64,000 nt of DNA, from assembly GCF_009727055.1 (NCBI RefSeq), contig NC_052351.1, positions 57,161,327 to 57,225,326 of the forward strand, read 5' to 3'. Positions 1-10,627 of this stretch are shown piece by piece. Under the pieces are notes generated by a model. The model was given only the letters and a program-made list of their open reading frames with translations, did not search any database and had not been told where the DNA came from. Made by a program: the position numbers and the translations under genes. The DNA comes from Benincasa hispida. Its lineage: Eukaryota > Streptophyta > Magnoliopsida > Cucurbitales > Cucurbitaceae. The number at the start of each line of letters is the position of its first letter. The stretch's first letter is position 1.

Positions 1-69
1 TGAAGATATACCAGCTGACCGTTACAAATGTTAGTTATAAACAAATAGAAATATGAGTTATTTGAGTCA

Positions 70-1175
70 AAGCTTCTTCACCTTGGAAAAGAGGAATCAA
101 CAAAGGCTTTGGAGGAAGCGCATTTAGGCGTATGCGGCGCGCATCAGTCTCAACTAAAGTTACAGTTTCAGCTGAAAAAGATGGGTTACTACTGGCCAGG
201 GATGATCCAAGATTCGATGGAATACGCAAAGAGGTGCGGGGCTTGTCAATACCATGCGAATTTCATTCATCAACCGCCTGAGCCTCTGCATCCGACTATA
301 GCTTCATGGCCTTTTAAAGTGTTGGGGCTTGATCTTGTTGGTCCTATAACACCTATGTCTTCAGTGGGAATTCTTACATCCTCGCAGCCACTGATTACTT
401 TTCAAGGTGGGTTGAGGCCATCCCTTGAGGGAAGCTAAGAAAGAAAACGTGGTGGACTTTATCCGTATTCATATCATCTATTGGTACGGTATCCCCCATC
501 GAATCGTGACAGATAATGGAAGACAGTTCTCCAATAGCTTGATGGACATGTTGCATAAGAAGTTCAAGTTCAAGTAGTTCAAGTCATCCATGTACAACGC
601 TGCTACAAATGGAATGGCAGAGGTATTCAACAAGAAGTTGTGCAACCTGTTGAAGAAAATTGTTTCTAAGTCAAAAAGAGATTGGCAAGAGAAGATTGAT
701 GAAGTGTTGTGGGCTGATCGAACCACTCGTCGTACCCCTACAAAAGTCACTCCATACTATCTTGTTTATGGGGTAGAGGCTGTCCTTCCTTTGGAAAGAG
801 AAATTCTATTACTAAGAATGACGATACAAGAGGGATTGACTACATAAGACAATACCAAGCTACGTCTTCAAGAGTTGGAAGCACTTGATAAAAAACGACT
901 GGAAGCTCAACAAGCATTGGAGTGTTACTAAGCGCAAATGTCGAAAGCCTTTGATAAGCACATAAAGTCTTGATCTTTTCAAGTCGATGATCTAGTGCTT
1001 GCTGTAAGAAGACCCATTATCACGACGAGACATACAGGAAATAAGTTCACACGTAGGATGGACCCTACATCGTTAAAGAAATCTACACAAATGGAGCATA
1101 TAAGATCGTTGATCAAGACGAATTAAGAATTCGCCTAATCAACGACAAGTTTCTTAAAAAGTTTTATGCTTAGCG
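70..1175 (+). pseudogene. Ty3/gypsy integrase end of pol (Tat/Athila-like), broken
   Basis: This is the 3' part of a gypsy polyprotein. A zinc-binding segment (EEAHLGVCGAH... then CGACQYH) comes first, followed by the integrase core. The acidic triad can be read at about 393 (ATDYFSRW), 512 (VTDNGRQF) and 620 (NGMAEVFN). Thirty-five residues separate the second Asp from the Glu, the classic DDE spacing. The reading is broken by a frameshift near 423 and by stops near 576 and 845, and it ends around 1172 in a typical KKFYA-stop tail. The 5' part of the element lies outside the window. The YYWP and EYAKRC segments are those of Tat/Athila-type gypsy elements. No function is expected from this copy. 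Confidence 0.88.
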
Positions 1176-1867
1176 ATTGTAAAAAAAAATATTTTGGATT
1201 ACATTATGACCTGATCCCTTTCATTATAAAGGGTACATAGGCAGCTTAAAAAAATTTAAGTTCAATCACATGATTAAAAAAAAAAAACAAGAGTTCAGTT
1301 GCATAAAAAAGTAGAAAGTTAAAAGGAAGTTTCAAACATTAGAATTTGTCATAAATAAAACCAGAAAAATAAAGGTAGCTCCCATATAAGAAAGAGTTTT
1401 TGGAAACCACAGTATACAAATCCAGTGACTAAAAGGGCTCAGAGTTATAAAAAAAAAAAAAAACTCTCTTAAAAGCGGCTCACGACTGGCGCATGTGAAA
1501 CTAAGTAAGATGGACAGATAACTGAAAAGCCCATTTTCATTATCCGGCTTGTTATCCCAAAAAAGGAAAACTCTCCAATGCATCTCCTTCTTGTTCTAAT
1601 GAATCGGTGAGGATCGCTGTTTGTCGCCTGGGTGGATTGTTGCTCGGTGGGTGGCTTTGTTCCGGCAACCGAAGCAGAGGAGAGGGGTTGAGGAACTTAG
1701 AAGAGAGAAAGGGGGCGGAATGGAGAAAATGTTTGCTTAATGCATTCCAAGTCATTCATTATATGAGATTTTATATTTTGGGGATAACGTTTGCTTATGG
1801 TATTTGAAGTGGTGTCTCCTTCATCTATTTGTTAGTGCTGTTAGGGAAAGGATTAGACAACCCCACG
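1176..1867. other. Non-coding tail after gypsy pol, nothing else recognised
   Basis: The first 100 bases contain the short block around 1207-1243 (tgacctgatccctt... gggtacataggcagc) that commonly follows pol in Tat-type gypsy elements, so this part is probably the untranslated 3' region of the same element. From about 1300 there are A-runs (1448-1462) and a moderately GC-rich stretch at 1605-1730. I recognise no gene or LTR end. Confidence 0.5.
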
Positions 1868-2318
1868 TGTTCAAAAAAATCCGATGACTCGAAAAAACGG
1901 ATCAACCCAACTCAATCCGTGCGGTTTGAGTTGGGTTATCAATTCATTTGGATTGGGTTGGGTTCAAATAAATGAAAATTTTATGGGTTGGATTGGTTCG
2001 TGGGTTCACCTAATATAACCCAAACCAACCCGAATTTATTATTAACTTTAAAATATATATTTTTTATTACATATAACACATTATTTATACATATATATTG
2101 ATTTTAATTTTATTTAATTCAAATATTTTTTTAATAATTTATTCTTCAACAACCCTTAAAAGTAGTTTATTTGCACTTTAGAAAGAAAATTTTCACTATA
2201 TAAATTGAAATTGAGTTGTTAATTTTAATTCAATATATGAAAATAATTAAATAAGATTTTTACATATTGGGTCTAAAAAGTATTTCAACCCAATCTAACC
2301 TAACCTATGAACACCCTT
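1868..2318. mobile_element. Possible hAT-like non-autonomous element (MITE-like)
   Basis: The ends share a short inverted GTGTTCA/TGAACAC match. Both ends carry AACCCAAC/GGGTTGGG-type sequence (1895-1960 and 1985-2030; again 2285-2310), around a very AT-rich centre. Small plant hAT-derived elements often look like this. I could not find a clear 8-bp target duplication, so the family call is tentative. Confidence 0.35.
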
Positions 2319-2736
2319 AATCTGTTGTATGGGTTGATGTAGGTCATGTATGTGAGTGCGAATCTTGGGCTAAATTATTGTGATTTATTTCTTAATGTCA
2401 TTAGAGTGTTGTAAGATTAGTCCAACATTTCGATACTCTCTTAATCTCTATTTTATATATGTTAAAGTGTTTTGGATTTTTAGGGATTTTTACCATTTCT
2501 TTTAAGAAAACTATTTTCACAAAGGACTCGAGAGAGCAAGTACTTGAATTCTATTTATTATGCAAAATCCTTCTGTCTTTCTTTTTCCTTTTTGTTGGTA
2601 ATGTTGTACCGTCATTATACATAAAACCACTTGATTTGTTAATAATCTAAATGCATGTTTTGACATTTTTATCATCCTTTTCAAGATATGAGAAATGATT
2701 ATCTAAGTGTAGTTGCGACATCGTAGAGCAAGTTTG
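2319..2736. other. No gene recognised
   Basis: AT-rich sequence without a supported coding region or repeat structure. Short open frames here resemble nothing known and are best treated as chance. Confidence 0.5.
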
Positions 2737-3600
2737 TGTTGGGCCTGCACACTTGAAATTCTTGAAAATAAAAGTTCAAATGATGAGGCTGGCCCTTTTG
2801 CTGATCCAAATCGTAATCAACCTAAGTTGTTTTGTCCCAAATTAATTTTGATAGGTAGAAAACTTGGTTCTGGTTGCTCCACGATCTTCCAGTTGATGTG
2901 CAACACGTGGAATGATCCACTATCTTCTGCCTAATGGAAGAGATGCCTTCTGCTCTGATGGGAAATGAATTCAGACAAATTAATTTTCTTTCTCTCACGT
3001 TCTCTCCTCTGTTTGCAGAAAAAATTTTGCTAACTCTTTTCTCTCTGATTATTTTCATGTGTTTGCCGAGAGAATAAAGAAGAAGAAGAACATGCAATCT
3101 TGTAAAGAGAAAGAAGAGAAGAAGATGTACACGATGATATACGTGGTTTGACAATACAGTGCCTATATCTATGGGAAGGAGAAGAATCTTTTATTCAAGA
3201 GCTAAGTCACACTTTTCTTTACCGATCTTGTAGCTTTCTTGTAAGCTTTTGTAAGATTGTTTCTACAAATTGTAAATGATGCATATTTATACATTTTGTC
3301 TAATACAAGTAGTTATATAACAATCTGTAAAGAAAAATGTATTTTTGAATATTCGATTGTATGCTTGAGCTTATTTATACTTCAGTTTGTTTCTCCGAAG
3401 CATAGGTAAATATTTTCATGTTTCTCCGAAGCATAGGTAAATATTTTCATTAAATGATGTTTCTTCACTTTAAATTGCAACGAACGTAACTTGTAAAGAG
3501 GGATAAAATAAAATAATTGTGCATATTTTTTTTGTTTTATATCTATATTGTAATAGTAGTATTTTATTCTAATTTGTTTATAGGATCAAAGAAACAATCG
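2737..3600 (+). repeat. LTR-like sequence, probably copia-type, boundaries uncertain
   Basis: It begins with TGTTGGGCC, a common plant LTR start. It contains an ACGTGGTTTGACAATACAGT motif near 3141, a slightly changed form of an ACGTGGTTCGGCAA-type block frequent in plant copia LTRs. A primer-binding site and an end boundary were not found, so this may be a solo or decayed LTR. Confidence 0.35.
3389..3450. repeat. Perfect 31-bp tandem duplication
   Basis: Two identical 31-base units (3389-3419 and 3420-3450), each starting GTTTCTCCGAAGC and ending ATTTTCAT, lie head to tail. This is a simple local duplication inside the LTR-like sequence. Confidence 0.95.
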
Positions 3601-4390
3601 TCGAGATATATGACGTCAAGTTCAAAGGAGTCGCTTCAACCTGTTTCAAACTTGAAGACTTGGCGATGAAAAGTAGTTTGATTAGAAGTTTATTTTCATT
3701 TTTTAATGATGTTGGACATATTTTTTACAAATTTGATAGTACATTTTGTTAATATTCGATAATATTTTATTAGTTTGTCTTGAGATTTTAATTATTTTAC
3801 TTTATTACTTATTTTTCTACTATCATTTTTGTTATCATAATGTTGAAAGAAAAGGTTTTAGATACTAGGATGATCAATTTTTAATTATATAGTTTTAAAT
3901 TGTTGCAAGCATCAATAAATATGTACTTAAAATAATTAATAATGTTACAAATGTTTGTTTGAACTATTGTAATATAGTATTAAGAACTATTGTAATTGGT
4001 AAAAAAAAAAAAAATAATAATAATAATAATAATAATTATACATAACAGTTAGTAAGTGTTGTGAAATGTTGGGCAAAATCGTTGCAAAAGAATTTTATAA
4101 AAAAGTTGCAATTGCTTGCAATATTTTTTATATTGTGGCAATATGTAGCTTTCAACTTTTTTTATAAACTGTTAAAAATGTTGCTATAAATAAAAAACAA
4201 TGTTGCTATAGATTTTGATATTGCATCAATTTACAAATTTGATTTCAACAATTTCAAAAACTATTGCAACGGACTTCTCAACATTGGCTTTGTCAAGGGT
4301 TATTGGACCACTGCTATAGATGTTGCAATGGTTAAAAACCGCTTCAATAAGCCAAAAAAACCATTGCTATTGACCAATTTTCTTGTAGTG
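3600..4390 (-). mobile_element. One terminus of a CACTA (En/Spm-type) DNA transposon
   Basis: Read on the minus strand from 4390, the sequence starts CACTACAAGAAAATTGGTC, the canonical plant CACTA terminal repeat. It is followed inward by repeated short subterminal motifs of the type TTGCAA, TTGCTAT and TAGCAATGG, in both orientations, down to about 4050. The base triplet TAA follows the end. No matching second CACTA terminus was found upstream, so the element is truncated or its other end has decayed. The left limit given is approximate and no transposase is recognisable. Confidence 0.6.
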
Positions 4391-4866
4391 TAACCTCAGT
4401 TTGTTAAATCCTCTTAATAGTCCCCACAGGGACTATTAATTATGAAGCTTTTATCAAATCATAGAGGTAAATTCTAATCATAAACTACAAAAACCTAAAT
4501 TTTAACTCCAAATCATTGGGACTAAATTTTAAATTTTTTTTATAAATTATATAATATTACAAAACAATAGTTATACAATTTTTTAACATAAAATATGTTC
4601 ATAAATATACTTGACTCAAGGGTTTGAATGTTTGTTCTTGAGCAAACTTGGCTTCTTGATCTTGTACCGTTGGACGTTTGGTTTGTTAGTTCTCTGAACA
4701 TTAGAGCAACTTTTGGCTTGCATCATCTCTAGTCTTCAATCATCAAGAGCTTTAAGGAGTCATTTGATTTATAGAAGTCGTCTAAATGGTCTTCCATATC
4801 TCTAGGTTGCCCAACTTCAAGACATTCAAAATGCAGGAGTGTTCATCAACAAAAGAGAAATTATCA
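4391..4866. other. Non-coding spacer with a short perfect hairpin
   Basis: No gene is seen. An 11-bp perfect inverted repeat with a 4-base loop lies at 4414-4424/4429-4439 (TTAATAGTCCC and its complement). Confidence 0.6.
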
Positions 4867-5646
4867 TGTATCCGAGGGAGCAATTACAAGAAGTAAGGCA
4901 AAGAAGATTCAAGAGGCTTTCACTCTACAGCTTCAAAAGCTAGAAAATTCGCAAGAACCAAAAAATAATTTTGAGCCCAAATTTATATATAATGTTAGTT
5001 CAATGAGTCAAGAAAAGAATGACACGAAGATGACATGGAAAAAGTCTTATAGTTTGGAAGATAACATGGAGGTAAAGAAAAGTGTGCAGATTTTGTGAAG
5101 AAAAAGTTGTCGATTATGCAGTACATGGGAAAACGCAATGTCAAACCTTGTTAAACGTGAAAATTAAGCTTCCGCCTTATAGAGGAGTTATTTTAAGACA
5201 GTTTGGAGACCTACATTTTTTATTTTGCACTTTGACTTATTAATTAGTATGCAATTAAGTTTTAAGTTCCTAGGTTTTATTTTCTACAATTTGCAATTAA
5301 TTGTGTTTGAATGACTTTTGAGTTCTTAGTCATATCCACGACCATTTGGCCTTTAGAAAGGCATGTAATGCTCTCTAAAACTCAAATGATCGATATTAAA
5401 AAGTTTCTGCTTATTAAACCCCTTTGGTGTTGTCTTTTCTTTCAAATCTTACTTTAGATTTGATATTTAAATCAATCCATTGGATTAGTCTTAATCAAAC
5501 TAATTTTGGAGTGGGTTGTCTTAGGATCCAAGAGTGACCATCATAGCTTCTAAGTTTGATCTAAGTTAGCTTTCTTTGTGAGTGTTTGTAAGGATCCTAG
5601 AAGAACCTCTAGCTTTGCATCCAACGAACATTGTGGGCATTTATCA
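4867..5646 (+). repeat. 5' LTR of the gypsy element
   Basis: It starts TGTATCCGAGGG and ends TTTATCA, immediately before the primer-binding site. It aligns along its whole length with 12681-13449. Its first bases also read as the conserved VPEGAITR-type peptide found at the C-terminus of many plant gypsy polyproteins. Confidence 0.85.
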
Positions 5647-5648
5647 TT

Positions 5649-5660
5649 TGGTATCAGAGC
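5649..5660 (+). promoter_or_regulatory. Primer-binding site, initiator tRNA-Met type
   Basis: TGGTATCAGAGC, two bases after the LTR end. It is complementary to the 3' end of plant initiator methionine tRNA, which primes minus-strand synthesis. Confidence 0.92.
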
Positions 5661-5807
5661 ATTTGGTCATCGTTCTTGGTCAGTTCTAGAGATGAAATAT
5701 CTTTACTTTATTTCATTTTTTTTCTCCAAAGCATTTGCTTACATCTTGTAATATAAGACATACTACAACTTGTCTTGAGATCTACTTCAAATTACTCTTG
5801 GATCATA

Positions 5808-5905
5808 AAAAAAAATAGCAAAAGAAAAAAAAGAGAAAAAAAAAGCCAGCAACAAAAAAAAAAAAGAATGGAAAAAGACAGCAAAAAAAAAAAAAAAAAA
5901 CACAG
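5808..5905. repeat. A-rich low-complexity leader
   Basis: Runs of A broken by single G or C bases lie in the untranslated leader between the primer-binding site and gag. Lysine-rich open frames across it are artefacts of composition. Confidence 0.85.
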
Positions 5906-6060
5906 AGAAATATTCAAAAATTCAAAGGACATGAAGGTTCTTATTATTAATTTTTTTAAAAAAAAATCTAGGTTTTTTTTTTTATTTGTTGATCTTAAGG
6001 TTGAGTTACTCTAGTTCCAAACATTTAAGCCAATCCTTACATCTTTGACCTAGTACCAAA

Positions 6061-7242
6061 ATGTCACAAGGTGAAGGAGTACTACAAGTATGAGATCCTA
6101 ATATTGCTATTCTTCAAGCCATTCAGAACATGATGGAAATGATGAGGGAGGATAGACAAGAAAGAAGGACACAACAACAAAGACAATAATGAGCCTTACA
6201 AGAAGATGGGGGAGTGATTGATTTAGTTGAACAAGAACGATAAGTTGGAGGAAGAAGAAACATGAGAGGAAGAGGAGGAAATAATTTTATGCAACCTACA
6301 AGAGGAGAAAGAATTCAATAAGATAGAGATAGCAGAGTTAAGCTCAAAATTCCACCATTGAGTGGAGAAGCGGACGCAGAGGCATACTTGAAATGGGAAA
6401 GGAAGATGGAACATCTGTTTGATTTCAACACATAGAGTGAAAATAAGAAGATGAAACTTGTGATTGTCGAATTCACCAACCATGTTAGAAATTGGTATCA
6501 ACATCTCAAATCTTAGAGAAGAAGGAAAGAACAATATCCAATAGCAACATGGGATGAAGTTAAAGAAACCATGAGAAAAAGGTATGTTCCAAAACATTAT
6601 GGGAGAGATTTAAAAATTAAATTACAGGCATTGGCGCAGGGAACAAAAAGTATGGTTGAACACTATGTAGAGATAGAGAATTTGATGAAAAGAGCAAAAA
6701 TTTGAGAAGAAGAGGAAGACACCATGTCTAGATTCCTTGGAGATTTGAATCGAGAAATTTTTCATCTAGTTAATAAAAATCCACAATCTTACTTGGAAGA
6801 TATGTATTATTATGCAATCAAAACTTAATATCAATTAGTAGAAGAAAATGAGCATTCCAAACGGTGTACTTCTAAAACTAATACATTTTCAAATTCTAAT
6901 GCTTGGAACAAGGATGATTTCGTGAATAGGAGTGAACCAAAAGGAAAGTTTGTGGCTGCCAAAAGAGTGGAGACCAAGAGCTCCAATACTAAAATCAATG
7001 AAGCTTCAAAGGAGGTGAAGGAGAAGTCTACTTCTATTCAATGTTGGAAGCGCAAGGGGTTTGGACACGTGAGTAAGGATTGTGTTAATAAAAAGGACAT
7101 GGTGATGAGAAATGGGGTACTTGATTTGAAAAACAAATATGATGAGCATGATGCACAACTTGAGGAAGAATCTTCCGCACATGATGATGAGTACAATGAA
7201 GAAGGTAACTCCATATCGTTTAATTACAAGAAGAATACTTAA
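6061..7242 (+). pseudogene. gypsy gag (capsid/nucleocapsid), several stops
   Basis: The frame starting at ATG 6061 reads, through several stops, a gypsy-type gag. A charged N-terminus comes first. A capsid-like part follows around 6340-6800 (LKIPPLSGEADAEAYLKWERKM, then WYQHLK and MRKRYVPKHY). A basic C-terminus is last. The expected zinc knuckle is at about 7041-7082 as CWKRKGFGHVSKDC, where the second cysteine is replaced by arginine, so zinc binding would be impaired. The last open part starts at 6922. The protein would form virus-like particles in the cytoplasm in an intact element. Confidence 0.8.
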
Positions 7243-7249
7243 TGTACAA

Positions 7250-7567
7250 ATAAAGGAAGAGAAAGTTGAAGTTCAAAGGGAAAGTTTGTTTCACACAAGA
7301 TGCTTGATTGAAGGAACTCCATGTAGCTTGATAACTGATAGTAGAAATTGCACCAATGTGGTAAGTAGTTTTCTTGTTAAAAGACTTCAACTTACTGCTC
7401 GTCCATATCCAAAACCATACCATCTTCAGTGGTTGACAAATAAAGGAGAATTGAAGGTAAACTCCCAAACTTTTATTTCTTTTACTTTGGGAAGATATAA
7501 GGATGAAGTTCTTTGCGATGTAGTATCTATGCATGCGAGTGATATGTTGTTACGTCGTCCTTGGTAA
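7250..7567 (+). pseudogene. gypsy aspartic protease domain, degenerate
   Basis: It lies in a different frame from gag. The segment ITDSRNCTNVVSSFLVKRL corresponds to the flap and active-site region usually read as ID(S/G)GSCTN. Here the glycine next to the catalytic aspartate is replaced, so activity is unlikely. It ends at ...DMLLRRPW, the conserved tail that normally continues into reverse transcriptase. From 7568 to about 8160 the linker is disrupted by stops and purine-rich expansions. Confidence 0.72.
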
Positions 7568-8161
7568 TATGATAGAGAGATCACAATGATGGATTGCTGA
7601 ACAAGTACACCTTTACTTTGAAGGAGAAGAAGTTTACTTTGCTTCCATTGACTCCATATAAAGTACAATGTGATCAATTGAAATTAGAAAAGAAAATAAA
7701 ATTAAAGAATTTGAAGATCAAGAGAGGAGAGAATAAAGTAAGTTAAAAGAGAGAGAGTAGTGAAAAAAGAGAGAAAAATGAGAGGCAAAAGGTGAGCTTA
7801 AATCAAGAGAGAAAAGAGTGATTTTGAGGAAAAAAAAAAAAAAAGAATGTGAGTTTGGTTATGAAAATGGGGGAAGTGAGGAATATGTTTTCATTCGAAG
7901 TACCAAACTTTGTACTTATGTGTAAAGGGATGTATTTAGTGACTGAACCAACTTTTAATAATGCTTTGCCAAGTTCTTTTAAGTCTCTTTCGAGGAACTT
8001 AATGGCATATTTTCACATGAAGATGCACCAACATGTCTACCTCCTTTAAGAGGGATTGAGCACCAAATTGACTTCATACCTAGGGAATTCTTCCAAATAT
8101 GGCTGCCAATAGAACCAATCCAATCAAAACCATGAAGATTTAAAGGCAAGTGGAATAACTC

Positions 8162-9400
8162 ATGGATAAAGGTTATGTTGGAGAAAACATGAGTCCTTCT
8201 TCAGTTCTAGTAATTTTGGTACCTAAGAAAGATGACACATGGAAGATGTATGCTGATTGTCGAGCCATCATCAAAATAACGATGAAGTATCGACATCTTA
8301 TTCCTAGATTGGATGATATGTTAGATGAATTGCATAGTGAAAATCCGTTTTCTAAAGTTGATCTTAAAAGTGATTATCATCAAATTTGAATGCGTGTGGG
8401 AGATGAGTGGAAAATAGCTTTCAAAAAAAAATTTGGTCTTTATGAATGGCTTGTTATGTCATTTGGTCTTACTAATATACCAAGTACTTTCATGAGGCTA
8501 AGGAATCATATTTTGAGAGAATACATTGGAAAATTTGTTTTTGTATACTTTGATGATATTCTTGTTTACTTAAAAAGTTTGGATGATCATATTTTACATG
8601 TCAAGACAATTTTGCTTAAACAAGAGAAGAAATACTTTATGCCAACTTCAAAAAGTGTAATTTTTGTCCCAACCAAGTAAATATCTTAGGGTTCATTGTT
8701 GGAAAAGATGGGGTGAAAGCTGATGAAGAAAAGGTAAAGGTTATTCGACAGTGGCCAACATCTACCAATACAATCGAGGTGAGATCTTTTCATAGTTGGC
8801 TAGATTTTATAGAAGACTCATTAAAGATTTCAGTAACATAGGCACACCATTGAAACTTGTGAAAAAGAATGTGAAATTTGAATGGAAAGAAAATCAAGAA
8901 AATGCATTCAATAAATTGAAAGATAAATTGATTAATGTACCTTGTCTAGCTTTACCTAACTTTGATAAATCTTTTGAGATTGAACGTGATGCGAGTGAGA
9001 TAGGGATTGGAGTTGTTTTGATACAAGAAAAGAGACCAATCATGTTCTTTAGTGAGAAGTAAATGGAGCACAACTTAGTTGCCCAACATATGATAAGGAA
9101 TTACATGCACTTGTGTGGGCTTTACAAGTTTGGCAACATTACATGTGGCCAAAAGACTTTGTTATCCACTCGGATCATAAAAGCTTGAAGCACCTCAAAA
9201 GCAAAATAAAGTTGAACAAGAGGATACTAAAGGGGTAGAGTTCATTAAGACATTTCCTTATGTCATTCATTATAAGAAAGGTAAGGACAATGTGGTGGTT
9301 GGGACAATGTGGTAGTTGGAACAATGTGGTGGTTGATGCATTGTCAAGAAGGTATGCATTGTTTTCTTCCCTTAGTATCAAAAAAATCTTAGTTTTAGAC
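8162..9400 (+). pseudogene. gypsy reverse transcriptase and RNase H, interrupted
   Basis: Reverse transcriptase is recognisable from PSSVLVILVPKKDDTWKM through YADCRAI and the FSKVDLKSDYHQI block to the catalytic VYFDDILVY. Its Asp pair is encoded at 8552-8557 and is intact. A stop at 8387 splits the domain, and a frameshift follows near 8675. RNase H follows (FYRRLIKDFSNIG, then the FEIERDASEIGIGVVL core at about 8970-9030) and becomes unreadable after 9062. A short sequence near 9290-9325 (gtggtggttgggacaatgtggtagttggaa) shows a local duplication. In an intact element these domains make cDNA from the genomic RNA. Confidence 0.82.
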
Positions 9401-9497
9401 ACATGATTGAGTTATACAAAGTTAAGAATTCTGAATTTCATGATATATATAAGCAATGTTTAGAAGGAAAAAATGTGCATGATTATGCTTTTTTTTT

Positions 9498-10627
9498 ATG
9501 AAAGGAAAACTTTGTATTCCTAAATGTTATATTCGAGAGTTACTTGTTAGGGAGGCTCATGAGGGAGGACTTATGGGGTATTTTGGGGAATTTAAAACAT
9601 ATAGCATGTTACCTGAACATTTTTATTGGTTGAAAATGAGGAAGAATGTGTATAAAGTGTGCAAGCAATATTTCAAATGTAAGGAAGCTAAGTCTAAGAC
9701 ACAATCACATGGTCTTTACACACCTTTGGATGTTTCTAGTGAACCATGGGTAGACATGATCATGGATTTTGTTCTAGGACTACCAAAGACTAGAAGATAT
9801 CATGATAGCATTTTTATTGTAGTTGATAGTTTTAGTAAGATGACGCATTTCATTCCATGAAACAAAACTGATGATGCTACTAACATAGAAAATCTATTGT
9901 TTAGAAAAATGGTTAGATTGCATGGTATTCATAAAACCATTGTTAGTGATAGAGATGCTAAATTTTTAAGTCATTTTCGGAAAGTTTTGTGGGTAAAATT
10001 GGGAATTAAGCATTTGTTTTCAACAAATTGTCACCTACAAACTAAGGGAAAAACTGAGGTGGTTAATAGAATATTGGGGGCTTCGCTTAGGTCATTAATT
10101 TCTAAAAATCTAAAGCCTTGGGAGGATGTCGTACCTTTTGTAGAGGTTGCTTACAATAGAGCAATACATAGTACCACTCATTATTCACCTTTTGAGATTG
10201 TGTATGACTTTAATTCATTAACTCCTTAAGATTTATCACCTTTGCCACCTAATATGTTTACTAGTGATAGTTGTTTCAAGGGCAGAATACATCAAAATTT
10301 TACATAAAGAAGTCAAAGCAATGATTGAAAAGAAGAATCAAAAGCTTGTCAATAGTAAGAATCAAGGAAGAAAGAACTTGATTTTTAAACCCAATGATTG
10401 GGTTTGGGTTCATATACAAAAGAAAATGGTTCCAGATCAAAGAAAATCTAAACTTCAACCAAGAGGAGATGGTCATTTCATGTGATAGAGCGAATCAATA
10501 AGAATGCCTACAAACTAGATCTTTAAGTTGAGTACAATGTAAGTCCTACTTTTAATATGGCTGAGTTGACTCCTTTTGATGTAGATCACGAAGACGTTGG
10601 TTTGAGGACAAATTCTTTTAAAGAAAG
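9498..10627 (+). pseudogene. gypsy integrase, near-complete but broken
   Basis: The N-terminal zinc domain reads REAHEGGLMGYFG... then CKQYFKC. A tyrosine stands where the second histidine is expected. The core has the acidic residues at MDFVLGLP, at VSDRDAKF and at [10 protein letters not shown], with 35 residues between the last two, so the DDE triad is preserved. A stop at 9858 and a frameshift near 10230 interrupt the frame. The C-terminal part reads KPNDWVWVHIQKK..., and the 3' end near 10590-10627 shows the RTN motif of the pol C-terminus, just before the inserted solo LTR. Confidence 0.82.

Noticed and set aside
5649..5660. Possible tRNA gene fragment
   Set aside because: It is only the 12-base complement of a tRNA 3' end beside an LTR, which is a primer-binding site. 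No cloverleaf follows.
5775..6014. Lysine-rich 79-codon frame
   Set aside because: It is an artefact of A-runs in the gypsy leader.
6223..6597. 124-codon minus-strand frame
   Set aside because: It is antisense to the recognisable gypsy gag and resembles nothing.
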